DNA from: Treponema sp. UBA792
GTDB lineage: Bacteria > Spirochaetota > Spirochaetia > Treponematales > Treponemataceae
Direction of reading: 5' to 3'
NCBI GenBank assembly: GCA_002296965.1
Contig: DBIW01000039.1
Coordinates: 4,818-21,603, forward strand
DNA: 16,786 nucleotides
The notes under the pieces were generated by a model. That model did no database searches. It saw only the letters and a program-made list of their open reading frames with translations, and had not been told where the DNA came from. The position numbers were made by a program, and so were the translations under genes. Below, piece after piece: positions 7,730-15,470 of the stretch; position 1 is the first letter of the stretch, and every line of letters starts with the position of its first letter.

Positions 7730-9625
7730 TTGGAAAAGAATTCCGCGGTAATATACAAAAACCAGCCGGCCGTAATAACCGGCATTGAAGACGGGAAATT
7801 CGTAATAAAATACTGCGCGGTTCCGGCAAGTCCGGGCGGAAAAAAGGCGGTATGGGCGGAGCAGAAAATCCGGGAGAAGGATTTTGTTCCGCTGCACAAA
7901 GGCCCCGTATCGTCGATAGAAAAACTGATTTCGTTTTCGGACGGAAATATTGCCGGACAGATGGCAGAAGCCTACGAGCTTCTTATATCCGATGATGGCT
8001 CCGCGGAACAGGCGGTTTCGCTTGAGGATCTGGCAGGATTGTGCCGCGGAGAATTTCTACCCGATGAGAGCTGGTTTGTCTACGCGGCGCTTCTTGCATC
8101 CGCTGAATTCTACCTTGATTCCGCCGCATTCAAAAACGGAAAAATTCTTTTTGTCCCCAGAAGCAGGCAGGCGATTGAGGCGATAAAACAGAAGGAATTT
8201 GAAAAATCACACGCCGAGGAAATCCGCGCCTCATTCATATCAAGACTCAGGGAAAAGAAAATTCTTCCCGAGGATTCAAAATTCATGGGCGAGATAGAAG
8301 CGCTTGCCCTCGGAAAAACAGAAAAATCAAAGGCCATGCAGGAAGCCGGATTCACACAGACTCCGGAAAAAGCCCATCAGCTGCTGATTGACACCGGAAT
8401 CTGGGACGTGACAAAAAATCCATACCCATCACGGTTCGGATTTTCATTTTCCTCCGCAAGCGAAGGGCTAAGCTCCATGCCGGAAGAGGAACGCACGGAA
8501 ATTCCCGGAACAGCATACGCGATTGACAGCGAATATTCTGACGATCCGGATGATGCCGTCGCCTTTGACGGAGAATATCTCTGGGTTCACATTGCGGATC
8601 CCGCGTCATCCGTAAATCCGGACGGCCCGATTGATATTGCCGCCAGAAACCGCGGCACAACGCTCTATATTCCTGAGGGAGCAAGCCGGATGCTCTGCGA
8701 GGACTGCCTTGCAGACTATGCGCTGGGACTGAAAGAAAAAAGCTCGGCTCTCTCGTTCAGACTGAAACTTGCAGAGGACGGGCAGATTGACGACTGTTCC
8801 GTAATCAGAACCCGGATTACCGTAAAACGGCTCACCTACAGACAGGCCGACAGAATGAAAGATTCCGCGGAACTCAAGCCGCTTTTTGAGATTGCACGAA
8901 AAAATGCGCAACGGCGGAAATCACGCGGCGCAATATCAATAAGAATGCCGGAAGTCCATATCAGCGTGGACAGGAACACAAAAAAAGTGGCCGTAGAGGA
9001 GAATGAGCACTACGAATCCAACGAGATGATCTGCGAGATGATGCTGCTGGCCGGAGAAGGCGCGGCGAAATTTGCGTTCAAAAACCAGATTCCGTTTCCA
9101 TACATAAGCCAGGAATCATCCTCATTCCCGGAACAGCTGCCGGAAGGTCTTGCAGGGCAGTTCGCGCTGATAAAGTGTATGCGCCGGAGAAGCGTCGGAA
9201 TAACACCGGCGCCGCACAGCGGCCTTGGACTTTCATTCTACAGCCAGGTGACAAGTCCTCTGCGCCGCTACGGAGATCTTGTCGCCCATCAGCAGCTGCG
9301 CGCATTCATAAAAAAACAGCGGCTGATGACAAAGGACGAGATGCTTGAGCGCATTTCCGCAGGTGATGCGGCTTCCGTCGCGGCGAAAAAGGCATCCAGA
9401 CTGAGCGAGACGCACTGGAAACTTGTCTATCTGATACAGAATCCCGACTGGACAGGAGAGGCCGTCTGCATTGACAGACGCGGAAACGACTGCCTCTTTA
9501 TAATTCCATCGCTGGACATGCAGACCTCAATCAGCGCGGCCGGCACGGAGCTGAACGGAAAAATAACCGTGCGCGCCGGCAAAATAGACATCCCGACTCA
9601 AAAAGTTGATTTTATGCAGCTATAA
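7730..9625 (+). CDS. RNase II/RNB-family 3'-5' exoribonuclease
   Basis: This 631-residue protein should degrade single-stranded RNA processively from the 3' end. The RNB domain spans about 255-525. Its four metal-binding Asp residues lie at 266, 272, 274 and 275, with the same +6, +8, +9 spacing as D201, D207, D209 and D210 of E. coli RNase II. The signature YSQVTSPLRRYGDLVAHQQL is at 504-523. The N-terminal 250 residues are not a classical pair of cold-shock domains and include a helical, Lys/Glu-rich segment at about 145-205. The C terminus (about 570-631) looks like a short OB/S1-type fold. The start is TTG at 7730, one base after the IMPDH stop, with AAAGG about nine bases upstream, so translation is probably coupled. 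It could be called rnb or a VacB-like protein; I cannot choose between them. Confidence 0.9.
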   Translation: MEKNSAVIYKNQPAVITGIEDGKFVIKYCAVPASPGGKKAVWAEQKIREKDFVPLHKGPVSSIEKLISFSDGNIAGQMAEAYELLISDDGSAEQAVSLEDLAGLCRGEFLPDESWFVYAALLASAEFYLDSAAFKNGKILFVPRSRQAIEAIKQKEFEKSHAEEIRASFISRLREKKILPEDSKFMGEIEALALGKTEKSKAMQEAGFTQTPEKAHQLLIDTGIWDVTKNPYPSRFGFSFSSASEGLSSMPEEERTEIPGTAYAIDSEYSDDPDDAVAFDGEYLWVHIADPASSVNPDGPIDIAARNRGTTLYIPEGASRMLCEDCLADYALGLKEKSSALSFRLKLAEDGQIDDCSVIRTRITVKRLTYRQADRMKDSAELKPLFEIARKNAQRRKSRGAISIRMPEVHISVDRNTKKVAVEENEHYESNEMICEMMLLAGEGAAKFAFKNQIPFPYISQESSSFPEQLPEGLAGQFALIKCMRRRSVGITPAPHSGLGLSFYSQVTSPLRRYGDLVAHQQLRAFIKKQRLMTKDEMLERISAGDAASVAAKKASRLSETHWKLVYLIQNPDWTGEAVCIDRRGNDCLFIIPSLDMQTSISAAGTELNGKITVRAGKIDIPTQKVDFMQL

Positions 9626-9634
9626 CTGTAGAAT
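9606..9634 (+). promoter_or_regulatory. Candidate sigma70-type promoter for aspartate kinase
   Basis: TTGATT (9606-9611), a 17-base spacer, and TAGAAT (9629-9634). The -35 box lies inside the last codons of the RNase gene. The predicted start near 9641 gives a 48-base leader with AAGGA before the ATG, which leaves no room for a lysine riboswitch. Confidence 0.5.
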
Positions 9635-9688
9635 AACGGTTATATTTTAAAAACAGGCGGATTTTCCCTTCCGTCCAAGGACAAAACT

Positions 9689-11014
9689 ATGATAGTCATG
9701 AAATTCGGCGGCTCCTCCGTAGCCGATTCGGAACGAATAAGACATGTCGCCTCAATAATAAAGGCGTACAGGGAACAGCGTCCGGTTGTAGTGCTTTCAG
9801 CGATGGGCGACACGACCGATTTTCTTCTTGAGGCGGCGGACGAGGCGGTAAACGGAAAGGTTGACATAGAAAATGTCGCCGCCCTTCACCGCGAGACGGT
9901 AAGAATTCTGGGAATTGACGGCAGAAGCGTGGAATCGCTCCTTTCTGAACTGATGCAGCTTCTTACAGGAATTTCCATGCTCCGCGAGCTTACAAAAAAG
10001 ACGCGCGACTATCTGGTCTCGTTCGGAGAAAGGCTTTCCGTAAGAATCATGTCCGCATTTCTCGAAAAAGAAGGAATTCCTGCCTCATTCTTTGATGCCT
10101 GGGACATCGGAATAACCAGCGACAGCAACTTTATGGCGGCGGAACTGCTTGACGATGTGTGGCATACAATTCCGGCCCATCTGAATTCATATAAAAACGG
10201 AATCTCAAATTCTGTTCCGATAGTCACAGGATTTATTGCAAAAGACAGGAACGGCAACATCACGACGCTTGGACGCGGAGGAAGCGACCTTACGGCGACG
10301 ATAATCGGAGCCGCGATGGATGCCGAGGAAATCCAGACCTGGAAAGATGTTGACGGAATAATGACAACCGATCCGAGAATCTGTCCGGACGCTAAGCCGG
10401 TTCCGGAAGTCACCTACGAGGAGGCGCAGGAGCTGGCGATGTTCGGCGCGCAGGTTCTCCATCCGCGCTCAATGGTTCCGTGCAGAAAAACAGGGACGCC
10501 GGTCCGCGTAAAGAATTCATACAACATATCCAGTCCAGGCTCAATCATCGTGGAAAAACATTCCGGAAAAGTTCCGCCCGTATGCGCGATCACAACCGTA
10601 AAACACATAACGCTCATAGACATCGTATCGTCAAGAATGCTCGGTGCGGCGGGATTTCTTGCGCACGTGTTCAACCAGTTTCTAAAATGGAACATAAGCA
10701 TAGACGTAATCGCGACCTCCGAAGTCTCCGTCTCGCTTACGGTAAACTCCAAAAATGATTTGTCGGGACTTGCCGAAGATCTTGGCCATGTGGCCGAGGT
10801 CCGGATGCACGGAGGAAAGGCGATAGTCACGATAATATGCGACGCCGCTCATTCCAGCGCGATTCTTGCCGCCGGATTCGACGCGCTTGCGGAGGAAGGA
10901 ATAAACGTGCAGATGATAAGCCAGGGCGCGAGCAAGGTGAACATCAGCATGATTGTCGATGACAACGAAGCGGAACGCACGGTGAGAATTCTCCATAAGG
11001 CTTATTTCTCGTAA
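9689..11014 (+). CDS. lysC: Aspartate kinase, monofunctional, AKIII/LysC type
   Basis: This 441-residue enzyme phosphorylates aspartate, the entry step to lysine, threonine, methionine and diaminopimelate. The N-terminal kinase fold carries KFGGSS (5-10), a SFGERLS segment (111-117), GRGGSDLTA (195-203), WKDVDGIMTTDPR (218-230) and the conserved EEAQELAMFGAQVLHPR helix (244-260). Two ACT domains follow, about 307-375 and 378-440. The first holds MLGAAGFLAHVF and IDVIATSEVSVS, the pattern of lysine-inhibited AKIII enzymes. It has no homoserine dehydrogenase extension. The ATG at 9689 follows AAGGA. A strong terminator ends the unit. Feedback control by lysine is inferred from family type. Confidence 0.94.
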   Translation: MIVMKFGGSSVADSERIRHVASIIKAYREQRPVVVLSAMGDTTDFLLEAADEAVNGKVDIENVAALHRETVRILGIDGRSVESLLSELMQLLTGISMLRELTKKTRDYLVSFGERLSVRIMSAFLEKEGIPASFFDAWDIGITSDSNFMAAELLDDVWHTIPAHLNSYKNGISNSVPIVTGFIAKDRNGNITTLGRGGSDLTATIIGAAMDAEEIQTWKDVDGIMTTDPRICPDAKPVPEVTYEEAQELAMFGAQVLHPRSMVPCRKTGTPVRVKNSYNISSPGSIIVEKHSGKVPPVCAITTVKHITLIDIVSSRMLGAAGFLAHVFNQFLKWNISIDVIATSEVSVSLTVNSKNDLSGLAEDLGHVAEVRMHGGKAIVTIICDAAHSSAILAAGFDALAEEGINVQMISQGASKVNISMIVDDNEAERTVRILHKAYFS

Positions 11015-11035
11015 GACGCATAGACAAAAACACAT

Positions 11036-11073
11036 AAACGTGCGGCTCCCGATTTGCGCGCACGTTTTTTTTT
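11036..11073 (+). terminator. Rho-independent terminator after aspartate kinase
   Basis: AAACGTGCG (11036-11044) pairs with CGCACGTTT (11059-11067) around a 14-base loop. A run of nine T begins at 11065. It separates the lysC unit from the pnr promoter, which begins six bases later. Confidence 0.92.
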
Positions 11074-11078
11074 GCCTG

Positions 11079-11107
11079 TTGACATTATTTTTATATAAAA
11101 TTATATT
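11079..11107 (+). promoter_or_regulatory. Strong sigma70-type promoter of the pnr operon
   Basis: A perfect TTGACA (11079-11084), an ideal 17-base spacer, and TATATT (11102-11107). The predicted start near 11114 leaves a leader of about 34 bases, too short for a purine riboswitch. Confidence 0.8.
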
Positions 11108-11122
11108 TGTTTTATATAAAAT
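11089..11122. repeat. Two identical AT palindromes around the pnr -10 box, candidate operators
   Basis: TTTTATATAAAAT occurs at 11089-11101 and again at 11110-11122. Each copy contains the perfect 12-bp palindrome TTTTATATAAAA. The copies are 21 bp apart, two helical turns, so they face the same side of the DNA. One fills the promoter spacer and the other covers the predicted transcription start, with the -10 box between them. This is what a repressor dimer pair would need, but no regulator gene is adjacent. Confidence 0.55.
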
Positions 11123-11147
11123 CTTCTCTTAGAGAATGAGGTTTCAA

Positions 11148-12146
11148 ATGCGTAAAATTCTTTCTATAATCGCCGCATCCGTTCTGCTCTGCTCCTGCAG
11201 CGCAAAAAAGGAAGAAGGCATCTCTATCGGGGTCTTTATTCCCGGAATTCTTGAAGGCAGCCCGGTATATTCAATGCTTGCGGAAGGCGTAAAGAGCGCC
11301 GCCGACGAATTCAACAGCAAAAACGGAGATTTCTCCGGCGCATCAGTTCATGTCTTCCAGGCGGGAACGAATCAGGCGCAGTGGAGCGACAAACTTACCG
11401 CTCTTGCCGCCGAAGGCAGATACGACGTGATAATATCGTCAAATCCGTCCCTTCCCGCAATTGTTGAGCCGATTTCGGCGCGGTTTCCGTCCCAGAAATT
11501 CATTCTTCTGGATGCGGAGCTTTTCGGCAACAAATCCGTGGCGACCGTCAGCTACAACCAGTACGAGCAGGCCTATCTGACAGGCTACATCGGCGGACTT
11601 ATGTCGGAGTCACACCGTCTCGCCCTGATCGCGGCACAGGAATATCCGGTCATGGACAACATAATTTTTCCGTATTTCAAAAAAGGAGCGGAAGATGCGG
11701 TTCCCGGCAGCACTGCCGAATTCAGGATTGTGGGCAACTGGTATGACGCGGCGAAAGCCGCTGAAATTGCGGACGCGCTGATAAAAACCGGAACCGATGT
11801 GATTCTTCCGATATGCGGAGGCGCGGCGCAAGGAGTCCTGACATCAGCTGTAAATTCCGGCATATACATCACCTGGTTCGACGACAACGGATTCAGCAAA
11901 GCTCCGCAGAACATAATATCCAGCACGGTCATGAGACAGGACAGGATGGCCTCCAAAATGACGGACGAATTCCTTGCCGGCGGAACAAAATGGGGTACGG
12001 CGGAGACAGTCGGAGTTTCGGACGGATTCATTGAATTTGTTCAGGACGATGAGGCTTACATAAAAAATGTTCCGCCTGAAATCAGAAAAAAAATGGCGCA
12101 GCTGGTGGATGCCATAAAAAACGGGACGCTCAAAGTCGGAAAATAG
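11148..12146 (+). CDS. pnrA: Purine nucleoside-binding lipoprotein, BMP family (PnrA-like)
   Basis: This 332-residue protein is the substrate receptor of the transporter encoded downstream. In T. pallidum, PnrA (TmpC) binds purine ribonucleosides. The leader MRKILSIIAASVLLCSC is a lipoprotein signal with a relaxed spirochaetal lipobox LCSC; Cys17 should be lipidated, anchoring it in the periplasm. The BMP fold follows: GVFIPG strand (28-33), DVIISSNP (93-100), KFILLDAE (117-124), QAYLTGYIGGLMS (141-153) and the hinge strands DVILPICGG (217-225) and ITWFDDNG (241-248). I prefer the ATG at 11148 because GAGG lies six bases upstream; an in-frame ATG at 11136 has no good site. Purine specificity is inferred from family and operon layout; related receptors may prefer other nucleosides. 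Confidence 0.9.
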   Translation: MRKILSIIAASVLLCSCSAKKEEGISIGVFIPGILEGSPVYSMLAEGVKSAADEFNSKNGDFSGASVHVFQAGTNQAQWSDKLTALAAEGRYDVIISSNPSLPAIVEPISARFPSQKFILLDAELFGNKSVATVSYNQYEQAYLTGYIGGLMSESHRLALIAAQEYPVMDNIIFPYFKKGAEDAVPGSTAEFRIVGNWYDAAKAAEIADALIKTGTDVILPICGGAAQGVLTSAVNSGIYITWFDDNGFSKAPQNIISSTVMRQDRMASKMTDEFLAGGTKWGTAETVGVSDGFIEFVQDDEAYIKNVPPEIRKKMAQLVDAIKNGTLKVGK

Positions 12147-12148
12147 AA

Positions 12149-13687
12149 ATGGATCTGGCAATTGAAAAACTGACTGTAAAATATCCCCGCAAGACGGTTC
12201 TTGACAATGTGAATTTCCGCTTCCGGGCCGGACAGATTCATGCGCTGCTCGGAGAGAACGGTGCCGGAAAATCAACCGCCCTTGCCGTCATGTACGGAGA
12301 AAAAATTCCACAGGAAGGAAAAATTCTTCTGGACGGAACAGAAGTCCGTTTTTCATCGCCGGACCAGGCTCTCGCAGCGGGAATCAGCTGCGTTCACCAG
12401 CGTCCGCTTCTGGCAAATTCAATATCGGTCGGGGAGAACCTGCGGCTTGCCGCCGGATTCAAATCCTGGAAAATGAACAGAAAAAAGGCGGCGGCACTTG
12501 CAGCGGAATGGATGCCGGAGGTGAGACTTTCCGCACTTGTAAGGAACTGCGGAGGCGATACCAGATTTTTTGCAGCCCTTGTCTGCGCGCTGATGACAAA
12601 TCCAGGAATTCTGCTGCTGGACGAACCGTCAGCGCTTCTTGACACCGCGCAGCGGAATTTCCTGTACAAAAAACTCAAGCTCCTTGCGGCGGGCGGCATG
12701 AACATAATAATCATAACACATAGCATAGCCGAGGCGGTCTCGGCAGCCGACACGATAACAATACTCGCCGAAGGAAAAATCGCGGCAGAATTTTCCGCCG
12801 GCAAAACCGTTCCTTCCGTAATAAAGGACATTCTGACCGGAAATCCGTCCCGAAAAGAAAAAACAGAAATCCCGGCCGGCACACCAGCTGCGCACACCGG
12901 CCGAAATTCCGGAGAAGCCGCGAAAAATCCGGCGACACGCCTTGAATTCACAGGAATTTCAGCCCGCCCCTCAAACAGACCTGCGGTTTTCGGAATAAAT
13001 CTGTCGGCACATTCAGGAGAAATAACGCTGGTCACCGGGCTGCAGGAAAACGGGCTCGGCACGCTGGAGGACATAATCACGGGGATGGCGGATTTTCCGG
13101 TGCAGGGAAAAATCAGAATAGAAAACACCGGCTGTCGGTCTGCGGAAAATTCCCAACCGCCCGTAAATACGGCGACATTCAGCGCCGACCTTGCACGGAA
13201 GCCCCTCAGTCCGTACATACTCAGAAAGAAAACCGGATTCAGAATCGGAATAATTCCGTCCGACAGAATTTACAGGGCATCAAATCCGGAACTTTCCATA
13301 ATCCAGCTTCTTACATCAGAATTCAATTTTAAAGCGGAAAGCGAGCGCAGGGATTTCGCGGAAAAAATAATCAGAAAGGCGCAGGTGAACGTCAGGCCGG
13401 AGGAAAAATGCGCGGTTCTTTCCGGAGGCATGCTTCAACGGCTGATTCTTGAACGGGAGACAATTCTCAAACCGCAGATTCTTATTCTGTGCGAGCCGCT
13501 GCAGGGGCTGGACGTTCAGGCGGCAGGAAAAATATGCTCAAGGCTCTCGGAATCAGCGGCAGAAGGCTGTGCGGCTGTAGTCCTTGCGGCAGATGATTTT
13601 CCGGCCGGAATATGCGGACAAAAATACTCACTCGCAGACGGAAAAATATATCCCTTTTCAAAATGCGGCGGAGAACCGGAAAAATGA
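12149..13687 (+). CDS. pnrC: Nucleoside ABC transporter ATPase with two NBDs (PnrC-like)
   Basis: This 512-residue protein has two fused nucleotide-binding domains, the layout of BMP-type importers. NBD1 (about 1-232) has Walker A GENGAGKS (35-42), a Q-loop near HQRP (83-86), Walker B LLLDEP (155-160) and H-loop His191, but its signature reads NCGGD (133-137) instead of LSGGQ. NBD2 (about 264-505) has a good signature, LSGGM (424-428), and keeps Glu449. Its Walker A is degenerate (GLQENGLGT, no Lys) and its Walker B Asp is Cys448. So one composite ATP site is intact and the other is eroded in all three elements. It starts two bases after the pnrA stop, and its TGA overlaps the ATG of the first permease (ATGA). 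A Lys/Pro/Thr-rich linker of about 30 residues joins the halves. Confidence 0.92.
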   Translation: MDLAIEKLTVKYPRKTVLDNVNFRFRAGQIHALLGENGAGKSTALAVMYGEKIPQEGKILLDGTEVRFSSPDQALAAGISCVHQRPLLANSISVGENLRLAAGFKSWKMNRKKAAALAAEWMPEVRLSALVRNCGGDTRFFAALVCALMTNPGILLLDEPSALLDTAQRNFLYKKLKLLAAGGMNIIIITHSIAEAVSAADTITILAEGKIAAEFSAGKTVPSVIKDILTGNPSRKEKTEIPAGTPAAHTGRNSGEAAKNPATRLEFTGISARPSNRPAVFGINLSAHSGEITLVTGLQENGLGTLEDIITGMADFPVQGKIRIENTGCRSAENSQPPVNTATFSADLARKPLSPYILRKKTGFRIGIIPSDRIYRASNPELSIIQLLTSEFNFKAESERRDFAEKIIRKAQVNVRPEEKCAVLSGGMLQRLILERETILKPQILILCEPLQGLDVQAAGKICSRLSESAAEGCAAVVLAADDFPAGICGQKYSLADGKIYPFSKCGGEPEK

Positions 13688-14619
13688 CAGGCGGATTCAT
13701 CTCATTTCTGACAGGAACTTTCATCTCAAAATACTACTTCGGGTCAATGCTGAATCTGGCATGTATCTACATGACGGCAGCATCAGGCGCAGCCTTCTGC
13801 ATAAAAGCCGGAGAATTCAATCTGGGCGGCGAAGGCCAGATTTATCTGGGCGGATTTGCGGCGGCGGTAATCCTGAACCGGCTGGAATTTCTGCCGGCAA
13901 TACCGGCCATGCTGATTTCCTTTACAGGAGCAGCGGCGGTGGCGGCAATCACAGCCATGATTTCCGCGCTTCTCAAAAAATTCAGGAACGTGGATTTCCT
14001 GCTGACATCATTTCTCCTGTCCGCAGCGGTCATTCCGGTGATTGACGCGCTTGTTGCAGGTCCGTTCCGGGGAAGCACGGAAAATCTGCTTGCGACACCG
14101 TTCATTCAGCAGAAATTCAGATTCGGGGAACTTCTGCCTCCGTCGCCGCTGAACACATCCGCTTCTGCATCGGTCATAGTCTGCGCGGTATCGTTTATCG
14201 TCATGAACAGAACGGAATTCGGCAGAAAGCTCCAGCTGTACGGAATCTCGCCGGAATTCTCAAAATATTCAGGAATAAGACAAGGCCAGGTTCTTGTCCC
14301 TGCGGCTCTAATCTCCGGCGCGCTACACGGAGCGGCAGGATTTTTCGCCGTATGCGGAACATATTTCACATGCCATTCCGGATTCTACGGAGGAATGGGC
14401 TGGAGCGCGCTCTCGTGCGCGATAATCGCAAAAGCAAATCCGGTGGCGATAATTCCTGTTTCGGCCGGACTTTCGTGGCTCACCACATCCGCCGACAGAA
14501 CAGCACTGACAAGCGGACTGAATTTTGATCTGAGCGGACTGATTCAGGCGGTTGTACTGATTATGACAGCGATGCCGGCAATCGCGCATCGGAAAAGGCC
14601 GCATCGCGCTAAAATTTAA
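13684..14619 (+). CDS. pnrD: Nucleoside ABC transporter permease (PnrD-like)
   Basis: This 311-residue inner-membrane permease has about eight to ten hydrophobic segments. The family hallmark FCIKAGEFNLGGEGQIYLGGF (about residues 38-58), with its Gly-rich N-L-G-x-E-G-Q loop, is typical of permeases paired with BMP receptors and related to ribose-type permeases. The cytoplasmic loop, GRKLQLYGISPEFSKYSGI, is the coupling segment that contacts the ATPase. A basic tail (HRKRPHR) ends it. The ATG at 13684 overlaps the TGA of the ATPase gene in an ATGA, so translation is coupled; the frame stays open upstream but only inside the ATPase gene. It should form a heterodimeric channel with the next gene product. 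Confidence 0.9.
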   Translation: MTGGFISFLTGTFISKYYFGSMLNLACIYMTAASGAAFCIKAGEFNLGGEGQIYLGGFAAAVILNRLEFLPAIPAMLISFTGAAAVAAITAMISALLKKFRNVDFLLTSFLLSAAVIPVIDALVAGPFRGSTENLLATPFIQQKFRFGELLPPSPLNTSASASVIVCAVSFIVMNRTEFGRKLQLYGISPEFSKYSGIRQGQVLVPAALISGALHGAAGFFAVCGTYFTCHSGFYGGMGWSALSCAIIAKANPVAIIPVSAGLSWLTTSADRTALTSGLNFDLSGLIQAVVLIMTAMPAIAHRKRPHRAKI

Positions 14620-14634
14620 CTTGAGTGGAGGAGT

Positions 14635-15462
14635 ATGTTCTTTCTGGATCTTCTTTCTGGCGCTTGCCCGCTGATGCTAAGCGCGGCCGGCGCGCTTTTC
14701 AGCGAATATGCGGGGGCGCTTGCCCTGTTTCTTGACGGGCTCATAACCTTTTCTGGATTTCTGTTCTTTCTGTTCAGCGGCAAAACCGGCTCCATGGTCA
14801 CCGGCGGAATTCTCGCGGTAACAGTTCCTGCGGCCACGGTTTTTATTATTTCAAGGCTCATCGAGAAGACAAAGGCTGACAGATTCATCTCCGCATTGGG
14901 AATGAATCTCCTTTTTCAGTCGGCGGTGTCGGTTCTGTCGGTAAAATTCTTCGGAACAAGAGGTGTTCTCTCATCGCCTGAGTTTGGAATTCCGCTCACA
15001 ATGACAAAAACCATATCTGTCGTCATGACCGGAATCTTTATTTCCGCGGCCATCGTCTTTTTAAAAAATACGGAATCAGGAATATGCATCAGAATCACCG
15101 GTTCAGATCCTGATGTCCTTGCCGCAAGGGGAAAAAATCCGGCCATATTCCGGTCTGCATCCTGGGCGATATGCGCCCTTTTCGGAGCTGCCGCCGGCTG
15201 CCTTCTGACACTCAGGGTCTCGTCTTTTGTTCCGAACATAGCAAGCGGCCGCGGCTGGATTGCGCTGGCCGCCGTTTTTCTGGGAAACAGAAATCCTTAC
15301 GGAACAATAATATCTGTTCTTGTGATATGCATAGCGGATACAGCGGCATCCGGAATCCAGAATTTTTTTCCGGAAATTCCTGCCGCCTTACCGCTGGTGA
15401 TACCATATATCGCGGCACTAATGATGATTATCTTTGTGCCGCGGAAAAAAATTCACCTGTAA
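14635..15462 (+). CDS. pnrE: Nucleoside ABC transporter permease (PnrE-like)
   Basis: This 275-residue permease is the second channel subunit. Its segment LFLDGLITFSGFLFFLFSGKTGS (residues about 31-53) is the G-x-x-x-x-x-G type counterpart of the partner's loop. LGMNLLFQSAV, the coupling loop ICIRITGSDPDVLAARGKNP and GRGWIALAAVFLGNRNPYG (near 202-220) are also seen in the second permease of such systems. There are about eight membrane segments, with a short basic C terminus. The ATG at 14635 follows a strong GGAGGAG and lies 15 bp after the pnrD stop. It is the last gene of the operon. No terminator is visible before the opposing beta-barrel gene, whose stop is 8 bp away. Confidence 0.9.
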   Translation: MFFLDLLSGACPLMLSAAGALFSEYAGALALFLDGLITFSGFLFFLFSGKTGSMVTGGILAVTVPAATVFIISRLIEKTKADRFISALGMNLLFQSAVSVLSVKFFGTRGVLSSPEFGIPLTMTKTISVVMTGIFISAAIVFLKNTESGICIRITGSDPDVLAARGKNPAIFRSASWAICALFGAAAGCLLTLRVSSFVPNIASGRGWIALAAVFLGNRNPYGTIISVLVICIADTAASGIQNFFPEIPAALPLVIPYIAALMMIIFVPRKKIHL

Positions 15463-15470
15463 GCGGAATG

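Noticed and set aside
9635..9688. Lysine riboswitch upstream of lysC
   Set aside because: Only about 48 bases of leader are available and there is no aptamer-like fold.
11108..11147. Purine riboswitch upstream of pnrA
   Set aside because: The predicted leader is about 34 bases, which cannot hold the aptamer, and no purine-aptamer core is visible.
11136..11147. Upstream in-frame ATG as the pnrA start
   Set aside because: It lacks a good ribosome-binding site; GAGG is spaced correctly for the ATG at 11148, which also gives a normal lipoprotein signal.
12394..13218. Open frame of 274 codons on the minus strand inside the ABC ATPase gene
   Set aside because: It is a shadow of a gene with conserved Walker and signature motifs; the translation is low-complexity, rich in Ser, Ala and Phe, and matches nothing I know.
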